Positions 22,946 through 34,550 of a stretch of DNA of 64,000 nt are shown here, piece after piece. The stretch lies in NCBI GenBank assembly GCA_038496445.1, contig JALMLS010000081.1:1-64000 (forward strand), read 5' to 3'. Each line of letters opens with the position of its first letter. Position 1 is the first letter of the stretch. The DNA comes from Trichosphaerium sp. ATCC 40318 (lineage: Eukaryota > Discosea > Flabellinia > Trichosidae). A program made the position numbers and the translations under genes. Under the pieces are notes generated by a model. That model saw only the letters and a list, made by a program, of their open reading frames with translations. It had not been told where the DNA came from and made no database searches.

Positions 22946-24787
22946 ATGGAGCCTGAAGTGGAGACTGAAGTGGAGACCGCTAGTAGTCCAAAACAATATT
23001 CGATGATCCCAGGGCGACGATTAATTATTCTGGCTGTAGCAGTGTTTGTATGCATTGCTATTATACGTACGAAGAGAAAAACGATGCCAAACGCGGAACG
23101 ACGATATGTTCATATATTTTGGCGTCCCCACGTGTTCATACTGATATTTAGACTTTACTGGGATATTTTCGCAAGATGCACCTTTTTTTGACTCTACGGA
23201 CCAAGTTGTGGAACCTTTGGAGCCTTCAGAACCTTTAGAACCGTCAAAACCTTTAGAAGCTTCAGAACCTTCAAAACCTTTAGAGCCGTCAAAAGCTTTA
23301 GAAGCGATGGATGAAGGAGTGGAAGAACCTACCGTGAAACCATTAGCGAAGTATTGCTACATTGCATTGATGAGTACGCTTAAAATTCATTGATTAGTTT
23401 TATTAAGTTTTTTGTTTTGTGCTTTAGCGTCAAAGACGTATGTCATGTCAGCAGCTGTTATGATACATTCACTTAAACTACAGAAACCTAAGTACCCTAT
23501 TATATTATTCATAACAAAAAATCTAGTAAACCAAGTACGGCAGGAAGGACTCTCTTTTTTTCTTTTTTTTTTGACTTTGTGTTTCTTGTTGTAGCTTCCA
23601 GATGCGTATAAGAAGTTGACTGATGAAATAAGGGTCATAGAACCCTTTGATGTTAAAAAATTATTTGAGGAATACGGCATTACAAAGAAACCTGTGCGTC
23701 ATTAAGAAACACTTGGTTTCCTTGGCCAATACATACAACTCAGTATATATTTTTTTTTTGCTTTTTATTTTACTTACTGACAGAGGTGCTTAGGGCGAAC
23801 AACATGGAGCTAGATTAGCTAAATTAAAGATATTCAAGCTCATGAAAGGATACACCAAAGCATGTTTTATTGATGCTGATATGGTCATTACAAAAAACGT
23901 TGACGACATATTCACATATCCAACACCGTCTGGTATGAACACCATCATACACTTACCTCGTATCTAACTATAACTAGCCCATCGAGACTATTGGTCCCGT
24001 AGGGATGACGAAGATTGTAATACAGGTATGCTATGAATCTAGTTGACAAGAAAATACTGATCTATTTTTAACACAAGGTTTCTTCGTTTTTGAACCGAAT
24101 GATAAAGTTTACAACCATCTTGTAAAAGTGCTCAGAGAACACTTTATAGCAGAACTGCAGTTAAAGGAATGTTGTGATCAGTGGGTACTTAACTATGCTT
24201 TCGTGACACGTAATGATTCATTGAAATGGAATCTTTTACCATGGTACGTTCATTTGATACTGTATTTCAGGTGTAGTCCTTCTTACTCCGTGTATTGATA
24301 ATTTTCAACCAGGGGTTATGTTGTTGATGCCAGAAACGTACATTCGCTGTACAATCAAAATTGGCTCGGTAAATCAAAGGTTTGGCATTTCCCTGGTAGT
24401 AAACCTTGGTCTTATCCTGTAAGTTCCCACTTTGCAATTGTTATGCTTCTTTTTTGGTCGGCATATTTCCAAGCATTGTGTATCCTCTTTTGTACTAAGA
24501 ATTATGTATAGGGTGGTAGAAGGCGTATTCAATGGGTACAATGGTTTCGTGCATATGACTTATTGGTAGAAGAGTATCCTGATCTTGTAAACAACAAAAA
24601 GTTTTTCTTTGCAAAACCATTATTTGAACCAAAACCAACACTTGATCAGAATGTCACATGGAGTCCACATATAAAAAAAGCAACGTTTCCTGTCACATTC
24701 AAGGAATACAATGAACATATAAGACTAAAGTTACATATACCTAATAACGACTATCAACTGTACAATCACGACAAAAAAACAACTTAA
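22946..24787 (+). CDS. GT8 glycosyltransferase, copy 5
   Basis: This copy shows the nine-exon plan most clearly: exon ends at 23066, 23373, 23534 and 23693, and exon starts at 23152, 23428, 23595 and 23794, all restoring frame. The anchor is GRRLIILAVAVFVCIAII. The stem is expanded by a repeat of EPLEPSKPLE-type units, absent or single in the paralogs. The core has TYVMSAAVMIHSLKLQ, the DxD in CFIDADMVITKN, AHRDYWSRRDDEDCNTG, CCDQWVLNYAF and WHFPGSKPW, and the last exon ends YNHDKKTT. The longer acidic, proline-rich stem would hold the catalytic domain further from the membrane. Type II membrane enzyme of the secretory pathway; donor and acceptor unknown. Confidence 0.88.
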
Positions 24788-25628
24788 ATGTTCACCAACA
24801 TATATTTAATTAGAGTTCTGATACTAACTACTACTCTTCTATCAACTAACCAAAGGGACTCAACTTAGACGATGTTTGGGAGGAAGACAAAATGTCTTGT
24901 GGCTCTAGCGCAGCGCCAAGCATTTGTTATCTATTATACAAGAAACACTTGGAAAATAAAAGAAAGTTTTACAGGTTTTTAAAACAAATTGAAAAGGAAA
25001 TTTTTGGGTGGGATGTGGGTGATTGCCGCTCGCCATGTTCTTGTACACGTTGTAGGCGTTTGTAGTTGATTTATGAGTCATACCAAGTCTTACCCAAACG
25101 TCTGTAACGGAGAAAACACGTGTACAGCCATAACAAGTACTATTCAACTTTATATTGTCCGTTACAAGCAAGTGTGACAAATTTATTTGTTTTGTTGCCT
25201 GCCAGCGATGTGGCTCTTGAGACATTTCAGTGCTAGTACGATCTCAAACATTGGTAATGAGTATTTTTTTGCATTTAATATTTTTGTGAGTTTGCATCTC
25301 GCTATTTTTTGTTACCACTAAAGCTAGTTTTCGAGATTGTTATGCACACAGGCAATCCACTAATGTATACAAACTAGCCTATCGATGTACCTTTATGGAG
25401 TACGTTAAGTGAGGGGTGCGTGCTTGGTATTTTTACTACACACGTGAGACAATAGTTCTTAAGCCGTACTATGTATTTATTTGCTCAGTGTATAAACCAA
25501 TTGTAAGAGCAGTAGAATTTGGTAAAAGGAGAAAGGACTAAATCCTTAGTTCTAGAATAATTATGACTTTTTTGCGTTGTTCAGTTTACCAAACTTCGCA
25601 TTGAGATACTTGTTAGCTATCAAAGACG
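24788..25628. other. Intergenic; one unsupported minus-strand frame
   Basis: About 840 bases. A 106-codon minus-strand frame (24905-25225) has NSTCYGCTRVFSVTDVW and could be a fragment of a zinc-binding or transposon-type protein, but it has no match I recognise and no supporting splice context. CACGTG occurs near 25115 and 25440. Confidence 0.35.
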
Positions 25629-27043
25629 ATGGAGGTTAATGATCAAAATTCATTACCCAATCGCTGTGAAATCCAATCGTATGTCATATCATGCTTTGTA
25701 CCTCATACTAACACGCTTTTAGGTCCACAAAGTTATTGGACCTACCTGTTGAGATTTTGGCACGTGTTCTAACAAATACGACAACAGCACGTTTCTCAGT
25801 ATCACAAAGCTGTCAATACCTTCATTCTATCATTTGCGATATTGTTGGGTACAGTGAAGTGATAATAAGAACAGTACCTCAAGCTGTCAAATACAACAAG
25901 CTATTTTGTAAAACAAGAAAGAATACAACAATTATTGTCAACAATGTTATTGCTCCAAAAGACAAAACCTTGAGGATAGCATTAGAAAATAGTACAGGCA
26001 TATTCACAGCATGTAGAAACATTCTAGATTTGTTTTCAAACACTCATTGGACTGCTGCAAACGCAGGTGCTGATAATATTGTTTCTGCTCTGGTTGAACC
26101 AAATGAAGGCTGTATTGGTGTTCACACTATCGATTTGACTGGGTGTAATGGAATAACAGATGAAGGTGTTAAGTTGTTGGCTGGTGTACACACTATCGAC
26201 TTGACAGGATGTACTGAAATAACAGATGAAGGACTCACTCATTTGGCTGGTGTTCATACTATCAACTTGACGGGATGTGATGAAATAACAGATGAAGGAC
26301 TCGTTCATTTGGCTGGTGTTCACACTATAAAATTATTCCTCCTGAGCAAAATATCAGATTCAGGTATCAAGGCATTGGCGGGTGTACACACTATCAATTT
26401 GACTGGGTGTTATGGAATAACTGATGAAGGTGTCAAATCGTTAGCTGGTGCACACACTGTAAGCCTCAATAGTTGTAGAGTATCTGATTCAGGTATCAAG
26501 GTATTAGCTGGTGTACATAAAATTCAATTGGCATATTGTTATGAAGTGACGGATGAGAGCATTAAGGCATTGGCTGGTGTACACAGTATTAACTTAATGA
26601 ATACTAAAGTTACTGATGAAGGTGTTAAAGTACTTGCTGGAGTTCACACCATTCTCCTTGAACGCACTAGAGTAACAGATGAAGGTGTTATAGCGCTTGC
26701 TGGAGTTTATGAGATAGACCTTGCTTATTGTATGAAAGTAACTGACAGCGGTGTCAAAGCACTTGCTGGAGTTCATACTATACACCTTGGTCATACTAAA
26801 ATAACTGATAAAGGTTTAAAAGCACTTGCAGGAGTTCATACTATTACACTCAATCACACTTCAGTAACTGATGAAGGTATAAAAGCACTCAAGGGAGTTC
26901 ATACTATACGCCTCAATCACACTTCAGTAACAGATGAAGGTATAAAAGCACTCAAGGGAGTTCATACCATTTACCTCTTCAACACTTCAGTAACTGTTGA
27001 AGGCACTAAAGCACTGGCTGGGGCAAAATATATTTACAGATAA
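25629..27043 (+). CDS. F-box protein with 14 leucine-rich repeats
   Basis: Two exons: 25629-25678 (MEVNDQNSLPNRCEIQ) and 25723-27043. The F-box starts at residue ~21 (LLDLPVEILARVLTN, FSVSQSCQYLHSIICDIVGY). After a ~90-residue linker come 14 LRRs of 21-22 residues, consensus GVHTIxLxxCxxITDEGIKALA, close to the cysteine-containing LRR class of FBXL proteins. The protein ends KALAGAKYIYR. FBXL proteins present substrates to SCF ubiquitin ligases, with the LRR arc binding the substrate. The intron position and phase match those of the paralog at 50436-52025. The repeat DNA is similar enough to allow unequal exchange. Single long open frame, so functional is likely. Confidence 0.9.
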
Positions 27044-27175
27044 ACAGTTAGCACAAAAAACAGGTATTTTGATATGCATAGAGTGCAATATATAATTGCA
27101 AATAAAATAAGGTTAGTTGTTTACTGGTTGTGAGGATTCTGGAATTGTTGCACTCCCTTTTCTCGGTTGTCATTG

Positions 27176-27729
27176 ATGTTAAGACTGGAAAAAACTCGAA
27201 GCGAAATTTATGTCTTTCAACAGTATCATGGTAATGGTAGACTACAACTTCAAAAGACGTTTGTTCACGGTGCTGAGACTGGAGAGCTAAAGCAATGGTT
27301 TAAGAATGGTAGACCTGATCTACATAATGTCTCCTTAACGGTAAAAGACATGGATTGATTAAGTCATGGCATGAGAATGGAAAGATGAGACTTAAGACTG
27401 TTTTCGCTCATGGACTACATAATGGTGAACATAATCAGTGGTATAAGAATGGACAGATTTCTTTGAAGACTTCATACAGGAAAGGTAAATTACATGGTAA
27501 GTATGAAGAGTGGTATGAAAATGGTCAACCTCTTATAAAGAATTACCATGTTGATGGTAAGTTACATGGTGAAGTAAAAGGTTGGCATAGGAATGGAAGA
27601 CCTGATATAAATTGTCATTATGTTAATGGTCTTGAGCATGGTGAACATAAGGAGTGGAATCAGTATGGGCAACTTGTATTTCATTGTTTGTATGTTAATG
27701 GTGTAGAACGAGTAGTGTACAAAGGATAG
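27176..27729 (+). pseudogene. MORN_2-type repeat gene with a frameshift
   Basis: From the ATG at 27176 the frame encodes repeats of the form ELKQWFKNGRPDLHN, then shifts by one base near 27335. The second frame continues to 27729 with five more units (LIKSWHENGKMRL, HNQWYKNGQISL, YEEWYENGQPLI, VKGWHRNGRPDI, HKEWNQYGQLVF). The repeat belongs to the MORN_2/YwqK class and matches the F-box/MORN protein at 32456-33298. No F-box is visible upstream. A one-base indel explains the break; a sequencing error there would make it an intact ~180-residue protein. Confidence 0.7.
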
Positions 27730-27950
27730 AAAATAAAACACTTTTCGTAAAAGCAACATTCAGCGAAAACAAACTCTCTTGAACGTTACAATTCCCTTTC
27801 TCCCAGGTACACCTTTGTAACTTTTATGACTCAATATTCCTTCTAAGCTGTGATGCATGTTAGCACGTGATATGTTTGTAATTGCGAATACTATTAAACT
27901 GAGGAACAGTGACATTAGAAAAAAGTATTTTTATTTGAATGTTTTAGTAT

Positions 27951-28553
27951 CTAAGCCATGCCTTCATACATTGACATTGGTAGCCCTGAATTAATTGCCA
28001 CTTTTAAAGTATCTTCTATTCTCACTTCTGCATTTGTCTTACCACTATCAATAGCATAAAGGGTATTGTAATCACAACTTTCAAAAAACCTTATTATTCC
28101 ATGTTCAACAGTCAAGGTATTTGTCTTTGTTCCTTCGCCTCCTATCGCAGGTGCTGTGCTACAAATCTCAAATTGTACTGTTCCGTCAAAATGGACATCA
28201 ATTGTGATATAATCGTTATCATCAGTCCCAAGTAAAGCTCCACAGGTCTTGTGACTTCCTTTGAATTTTTTCATAATTTTCATGTAGGTTTCGAAGCAAT
28301 TCTTCGGAATACCTTTTGGTGCTCCCCAGACGTAGTATCGTTGGTATTGACGCTTCCAGAAGTCGTTTTCGCATAAACATAAGCTTCGGAGCTGTTTTGA
28401 GGTACGACTGAGGCGTAGAAAACCCTCCATTGAGCAAAACGCTATAACGTGCTGAAAAACGTCACAGTTGAGAAGAGAATCATTTAATGAGATAGCAGGA
28501 GTTGTAGATGTAACGATAGATGAGAATATCTGCTTATAAGCTGGTTCTTCCAT
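27951..28553 (-). CDS. F-box protein, single exon
   Basis: A 200-residue protein starting MEEPAYKQIFSSIV. Residues ~25-75 form a divergent F-box (LLNCDVFQHVIAFC, LRLSRTSKQLRSLCLCENDFW), where the W/F-W ending is typical of F-box helix 3. The C-terminal half (ITIDVHFDGTVQFEIC, HGIIRFFESCDYNTLYAID) looks like a small beta-rich domain that I do not recognise. It stands convergent to the MORN-type gene, with ~220 bases between. Expected role: adaptor for SCF ubiquitin ligase, by family inference. Confidence 0.75.
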   Translation of the reverse strand: MEEPAYKQIFSSIVTSTTPAISLNDSLLNCDVFQHVIAFCSMEGFLRLSRTSKQLRSLCLCENDFWKRQYQRYYVWGAPKGIPKNCFETYMKIMKKFKGSHKTCGALLGTDDNDYITIDVHFDGTVQFEICSTAPAIGGEGTKTNTLTVEHGIIRFFESCDYNTLYAIDSGKTNAEVRIEDTLKVAINSGLPMSMYEGMA

Positions 28554-28968
28554 TGCAGCGTCGCTGTTGACTGTGACGGTTGGCTCAAAAAAGCTATTTT
28601 GAGAAGAAAACGTAAGACCACAAAAATTTATCCTGATTTTTCTTTCATTGTCACCCTAAATACTTGCATTCTTAATCTCCTTACAAAGTGAAACTTGGTA
28701 ACTCGCACATGTGAAAGACACGTGAATGTAACTGTTATATTTCCTGAGTTACTATTTATTGAACACTTGGGAAGCCTTGCAAGTGTGGCATTGGTTGAAA
28801 CAAACTTAGCATTTTAAATAAAATCCCGTTCATTTTTTTCTAGTCTTGCTCATATTCTTTATGCAATTAGAATACCTGAAAGGGGTGACCCTTATGTTCA
28901 TAATCTTTTTTGCCATAGCGAATTATTAGCCAAGCTAGAGATCTGGAACTGCTCCAACGGCACTAACA

Positions 28969-30306
28969 TTAAATTATTTGGTGTATTTCATGCTGCAACT
29001 TGTACCCCGGAATGTGAGGCGGGTATACCCATAGTTCTTTCTCAATTAATTGTTCAACTTGTTTATCAAGTCCAAATGCCCTGTGATTTAATGTCTTTGG
29101 ATCAAAATCAACACAAGTATCCCAACGACCCTAAACATCAATAAAGTTTTGACACAGAAAAAAATACTTGAAAAAGGACTGAAAGTCGGTGAATTTCTCT
29201 TCTCATATTTACCTTCTGAACAATCTGAGCACGAGAACATTTCTCTTTCTTATCAATACAAAGTGGAATGAGTGACCTCAATATCTGCTCAAGGTCATTT
29301 GTGTAATGTAAATGAACCATGCCCCCAAATCCTTCAAAAGTCATACCACCACTAGTCTCTTTGGTAGCCTCAATTTTGTAGTGCAACTTGCTCTATTTCC
29401 AAACAACATTACTTACAACTTCAACCTATACATGGTGTATGTATAAAATTATTTGCACGTGCTGTTCTATGTCTTAGGCTTGGAATCTCATCAGCAACTA
29501 ACAAGTCAGTTGTATTGTTTCTAAGCAACACTCTTTGCCTAACACATGGTCTATTAATGGCATGTTCTAATCAATACATGTATTATTCCTTACCCTATCA
29601 ATATTTTAAGATCATATCCATCAAGTTCATGGTAAAGTGCAACTTCGACATTAAGCAACTTGTCACCAACTGTAACCAGAATATCTGAAACAACAACCTG
29701 AACAAGTCATTATTCGTAAGAGTGTATTAATTAACTCATGACGTACACAATGTCTCACAAATCCTTCCTCAACGTTATCCCAGGTCTGGTAGAATGTATG
29801 ATCATGAGCGTTTCGATCAGAAATAACATCAATGTCGAAAAGTTTCTTAAACTTTTGGTGCATCTCAAAACTGTAAATTGCAATAGCAACTTTCTGTGAA
29901 TTTGACAAAGCGCAGTAAACCTGAAAAACGAATTCTATTAGTATACACCAAAACAAGTACATATTGTATAATCTTACATCATACCAAGACTTGTAAGAAG
30001 ACTTAAACGCATCAGAAATGTAAAACTTGCCCTCAATCTTTTTTTTCCAAAAATAATCGCTTTCACGTATTCTGCTGTTGATAACATACGAACTCATACC
30101 TTTAGCATGTTATTCATTACATATAAATTTAAACAGTTACAAGGCAGTTAAGTCTCGCGTACGCGTTAAAACAACGTACTTAGCACACCTACAGATGCAA
30201 TAGGCGCTTCAAGGAGAATAAGCTCAAATAATTCATTTGGAAGCTTAGCAAACACCCCACCAACCCTTTGAGTTATTTGGGTTCTTTTGGCAGCTTTGTT
30301 GCCCAT
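28969..30306 (-). CDS. F-box protein, tandem copy 1
   Basis: Start 30306 gives MGNKAAKRTQITQRVGG, then an F-box LPNELFELILLEAPIAS. After a short intron the frame continues SSYVINSRIRESDYFWKKKI. Further exons carry VYCALSNSQKVAIAIYSFEM and HTFYQTWDNVEEGFVRH, DILVTVGDKLLNVEVALYHE, the stretch TTDLLVADEIPSLR, GFGGMVHLHYTNDLEQIL and a last exon ending HEIHQII. Seven exons join in frame. An upstream ATG at ~30360 is out of frame. The C-terminal region is shared only with the neighbour at 31026-32351 and is unrecognised. Inferred role: SCF substrate receptor. CACGTG lies 50 bases upstream of the start. Confidence 0.72.
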
Positions 30307-30373
30307 TTTGTTGTTGCTGTTTTGATAAAGAAGCAGTCACTTCCGATAGGAAATTATCACGTGACATTTTTTG
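29045..30373. repeat. Tandem gene duplication, unit 1
   Basis: This unit and 31081-32422 are near-identical along exons and introns, including the upstream block with TTATCACGTGACATTTTTT. The 3' ends differ after about 29045/31081, giving each copy its own C-terminus. Confidence 0.9.
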
Positions 30374-31025
30374 AAGCATGAAAAAAGTGCACCTACAGTA
30401 GTAAAGCCATTTGCCAGTCACGTTTCTTGAGGATTTAGTAATAATCAATTGGATGTCACGTGCATCTAAGTGAGAAGAAAAATGTCAATGTCATGTGGAT
30501 CCTCCACAACCACAGTGCTAGCAAGCCATAAAGCTAGCAATCCAAATAAAGACATCGAATACCATATAAACGACACTACACTCAAAAAAGTTGGATGTTT
30601 GTGAAGAATAGCACAGCACCTATTTTTATAGCAGTTGCTATACTTGCAACACTAGAAGCTCGTCAATCAATTAAATAGTGTGAAAAGTATCTCAACTGAA
30701 GAGTGGTTCGTAACAAATCGGAGGATAAAATTGTTGTCATCTATAGCACGTTTGTTCTATATAAGTGCATTATACATACAAAAATTGGCGCGACTAGCAC
30801 TCATAGCATTTAATTAATGATGACAATAGATGCAAACAAACTAAACGAATATTACAAATTTGTTTGAGCTACGCACGCTATCACTAGACTCTCAAGCAGG
30901 TATAATACTGTTACTCCATATTTGGAATGTACGCACAATAAGATTAGGGAGCCAAAGACAACTTAAGTATTGCATAATAATAGGCGAAGAACAATGTCTG
31001 ATTTATTCAAGTTTTTATGGTTTTT
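30374..31025. other. Spacer between tandem F-box genes
   Basis: About 650 bases with no supported gene. A CACGTG occurs near 30457. Confidence 0.4.
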
Positions 31026-32351
31026 TTAACCCATGCCACAATTATAGCAAGGTTGTCGTACCCAAAGTTCCTCCTTGATAAATTGTTCAACTTGTTTATC
31101 AAGTCCAAATGCCCTGTGATTTAATGTCTTTGGATCAAAATCAACACAAGTATCCCAACGACCCTAAACATCAATAAAGTTTCAATTCAACTCAGAATTA
31201 AATTCTTGTAAAAAAGGACTTGAAAGTCGGTGAATTTCTCTTGTCATATTTACCTTCTGAACAATCTGAACATGAGAACATCTCTCTTGCTTATCAATAC
31301 AAAGTGGAATGAGTGATCTCAAGATCTGCTCAAGGTCATTTGTGTAATGTAAATGAACCATGCCCCCAAATCCATCAAAAGTCATACCACCACTAGTCTC
31401 TTTGGTAGCCTCAAGTGAGCGTTGTAACTTGCTCTGTTAACAAATAACATTATTTAAAACTATTTACATACGTGTGTAAAAAAATTGCTTACTCTGTTTA
31501 TTCTAAGTCTTGGGATCTCATCAGCAACAAACAAGTCAGTTGTTTTGTTTCTAAACAACACCCTTTGCCTAGTATTGGTATATTAATGGCATGTTTTGGT
31601 AAATAGGTGTGTTGTTTCTTACCCTATCAGAATTTTGAGATCGTATCCATCAGGTTCATGGTAAAGTGCAACTTCGACATTAAGCAACTTGTCACCAACT
31701 GTAACCAGAATATCTGAAACAACAACCTGAACAAGTCATTATTAGTCAGAGTGTATTAATTAACTCATGACGTACACAATGTCTCACAAATCCTTCCTCA
31801 ACATTATCCCATACTGGTAGAATGTATGATCATGAGCGTTTCGATCAGAAATAACATCAATATCGAAAAGTTTCTTGAACTTTTGGTGCATCTCGAAACT
31901 GTAAATTGCAATAGCAACTTTCTGTGAATTTGACAAAGCACAGTAAACCTGAAAAACGAATTCTATTAGTATACACCAAACCAAGTGCATATTGTGTAAC
32001 CTTACATCATACCAAGACTTGTAAGAAGACTTAAACGCATCAGAAATGTAAAACTTGTTCTCAATCTTTTTTTTCCAAAAATAATCGCTTTCACGTATTC
32101 TGTTGTTGATAACATACGAACTCATACCTTTAATATGTTAATTCATTTCATATATGTAATTTTAAACAGCTACAAGGCGCTTAAGTCTCGCATACGCGTT
32201 AAAACAACTTACCTAACACACCTACAGATGTAATAGGCGCTTCAAGGAGAATAAGCTCAAATAATTCATTTGGAAGCTTAGCAAACACCCCACCAACCCT
32301 TTGAGTTATTTGGGTTCTACTAGCAGTTATTTTGGCAGCTTTGTTGCCCAT
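31026..32351 (-). pseudogene. F-box protein, tandem copy 2, frameshifted
   Basis: Paralog of 28969-30306 with the same exon plan. Start 32351 gives MGNKAAKITASRTQITQ (three codons more than copy 1) and the same F-box, ending EAPITS. In the exon around 31784-31960 one base is missing: where copy 1 reads HTFYQTWDNVEEG, this copy runs HTFYQYGIMLRKDL and stops. Downstream exons are still clean in the old frame (GFGGMVHLHYTNDLEQIL), ending with a different tail (EELWVRQPCYNCGMG). So the break is recent, or is an error in the sequence. If made, the product would be a truncated F-box protein. Confidence 0.7.
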
Positions 32352-32422
32352 TTTGTTGTTGCTACGACTTTTGATAAAGAAGCAGTCACTTCCGATAGGA
32401 AGTTATCACGTGACATTTTTTT
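31081..32422. repeat. Tandem gene duplication, unit 2
   Basis: Second unit of the direct duplication described at 29045-30373, about 2 kb away in the same orientation. Confidence 0.9.
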
Positions 32423-32455
32423 AATGCGACTGAAAATGTTGCCAAGAGCAATTTA

Positions 32456-33298
32456 TTATTGGTGCTGCAACCCGTTGATGTAGAAGCAGTGTTTCAATAT
32501 TACGCCATTGCTAGCCCATTGAGTATATTCTCCATCTCTCTTACCATCAACATGATAAACAAGCTCTTCTATCTGACCATTTTCATGCCATCTCTGGTAC
32601 AGTCCTTCATGTATTCCATTAAGGTAAGAGTTCACTTGAAGCACTTGACCATTTTTATGCCACTCCTTATATTCTCCTTGTCGTTTACCATTGGAATACA
32701 TACCTTGCTGCCGTATTTGACCATTTTCATCCCACCACTTGTACTCTCCTTCTTTGTTACCATTAGTGTAGTTTACTTCTGCGTGTAATTGACCATTTGA
32801 GTACCAGTGCTTGTACTTTCCTTCTATTGTATCATTGACATACTGACAACGAACTCTTAATTGTCCATTCTTATGCCACCATTTGTATTCACCATGGAGT
32901 TTGTGGTTTGAGTAGGTACCTTGATCACGCAACTGGTCATTACCATACCAACTCTTGAACTCTCCTTCTCTTCTTCCATTCACAAAGACTTGAGTTGTTT
33001 TGTAGGTGCTGCTTGGATTGTGAAAGGGCTTCCATTGTTTCAACCATTTCCCACATTTTTTAAGACTATCATTGAATCGTGTTGTTGTAGCACTATATTT
33101 AGATAACAGTGGCCACTTAACATAAACTTCAAAGTCCAAATCGGTGATATAATAATGCAGTTCAACTGGAATATTTAATAAGCAGACATTGTCTTCTTTG
33201 ATAGGTACCATCTACAATGTATTTTGTTGTTAATTTGGTTCCAACCAAATTACACACGTTTTATAAAACAAGTGCGTTACCTTGCGTTTTACTGCCAT
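32456..33298 (-). CDS. F-box protein with MORN_2-type repeats
   Basis: A small first exon (start 33298, MAVKRK) is spliced with GTAACG/TTGTAG to the main exon, which begins MVPIKEDN. An F-box-like segment follows (LLNIPVELHYYITDLDFEVY, KWPLLSKYSATTTRFNDSL), then seven repeats of ~23 residues with the core GEYKWWHKNGQL. Variants of the core include SWYGNDQL, HWYSNGQL, WWDENGQI and RWHENGQI. This class (MORN_2, YwqK-like) is distinct from classical MORN repeats. Proteins joining an F-box to such repeats are well known in Marseilleviridae and some other giant viruses of amoebae; the family link here is inference. Expected role: SCF adaptor with the repeat rod as binding surface. Confidence 0.82.
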
Positions 33299-33905
33299 GA
33301 TTTATGAAGCGATAAGGATACACGTTGAAAGTATAGGTTAATCTGAACTAGAAACGTACAATTTCGGTCAAGAAAGTTCAGTAAAAACACGTGACCATGG
33401 TACGTCGTCTCTTTTCAACCCAATTCTCATACAACCTAAAAATAGCTTTTCTTGCCGAAACTGGTTAATGAAAATGTTGCTGGCTTTAGGGATGGTTTAC
33501 CTACTCTAGCTTCCCTACTTTTCGTGAAGTGAATCATCCTCGAATGCAGTCATCATCTGATGCTCTTCAACAAAAGCGCATCATCTGATGCTCTTCAACA
33601 AAAGCGTTATCTATGTGGGAAGCCTCAATTTCGCTCAAACAGTAAGTAAATTGAAGAGGCTCAGTAAGGCTCTATATTGGTTCATTCATTTCTGCAATGG
33701 TGCTCTAGATAAAATGTAAAGCTGTCTTCACTTTATTTAAGCTTTGTAAGAAAGTGTGAGACGGCCTCCATTAGTGGTATTGTAGATCATTAAGAACATA
33801 TCCAATCCCATGCGTAATATGTAATTAGGGGAAGTAGAATGAGTAAATTACTAGGAATATTGTAGGACAAAGAATAACGGGGTAAAAACAAAGTGTAATA
33901 TTTTA
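33299..33905. other. Intergenic with a short tandem duplication
   Basis: About 600 bases without a gene. Around 33551-33606 a 27-base unit (CATCATCTGATGCTCTTCAA and following bases) is repeated twice head to tail. CACGTG lies near 33389. Confidence 0.5.
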
Positions 33906-34502
33906 TTACTCTGACTTGTTGCTTTTTTTTACAGTCATCTTTGGGTTTATTACTTGATCAAAGTTATCATCAAAAGTGAATTTATATTGGTGTTGTCGGA
34001 CAATATTTTTAGATCTAACCAAGTCTGCTAGTCTTGTACATAGAGAACATTCATTAACTTCAGATACTTGATCATCTTCATCGCGTTCTCTACTTGAAGC
34101 AATAGTTCTAGTTATTCCTTTCAATACTACATGAGCACCACCAAACTTATATCGCGTCTTTTCTTTAAAAATCACGTGCCAACGTCCTATTGCATATCTG
34201 CTATAATCGGTATCTTCAATTTCCTCTGAACTTTCTACTTGTCTCTTAAAAGTTCCGTCTTCATTGAGTAAAAGCAGTATATCAAACTGACCATGCGCCC
34301 ACCCATCGTCACGCTCTATTTCAATGCCGACAACCGATGAGATTTCTTCTAGAATCATTTTCATTCGTCTTTTTGAAGCGTTGTGAAAAAGCCTTGATGT
34401 CTTGCTTAAAGTAACGATTGTATCTTCAGAAGCTATTTCACAGATAAGATATGCTATATCAAACCCAAGAGATGATAAAGAGACGTGCTGTGGAGTTGAC
34501 AT
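33906..34502 (-). CDS. F-box-like protein, single exon
   Basis: A 198-residue protein starting MSTPQHVSLSSLGFDIAYLI. The N-terminus follows the F-box pattern (SLGFDIAYLICEIASEDTIV, LSKTSRLFHNASKRRM) but lacks the usual LP start. The middle carries a beta-rich segment (GRWHVIFKEKTRYKFGGAHV) and a CSLC pair; the tail is basic. I do not recognise the C-terminal domain. It stands head to head with the disrupted sequence at 34551 and lies within the F-box gene run, which supports the assignment. Confidence 0.65.
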   Translation of the reverse strand: MSTPQHVSLSSLGFDIAYLICEIASEDTIVTLSKTSRLFHNASKRRMKMILEEISSVVGIEIERDDGWAHGQFDILLLLNEDGTFKRQVESSEEIEDTDYSRYAIGRWHVIFKEKTRYKFGGAHVVLKGITRTIASSRERDEDDQVSEVNECSLCTRLADLVRSKNIVRQHQYKFTFDDNFDQVINPKMTVKKSNKSE

Positions 34503-34550
34503 TTGTATCGTTTTTTTGAAAAAGACTTTTGTGTAAAAACTTAACCATTC

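Noticed and set aside
24905-25225. Minus-strand frame with a CxxC motif as a zinc-finger gene
   Set aside because: Only one CxxC pair, no matching histidines in usual spacing and no paralog; kept only as a note in the intergenic entry.
26036-26794. Minus-strand frames rich in SFICYF and NSSK units
   Set aside because: Antisense reading of the periodic LRR DNA at 25629-27043.
32459-32788. Plus-strand frame with LTIFMPLL-type repeats
   Set aside because: Antisense of the MORN_2 repeats in the F-box/MORN gene.
33551-33606. Possible CRISPR-like or minisatellite array
   Set aside because: Only two head-to-tail copies of a 27-base unit with no spacer; a simple tandem duplication.
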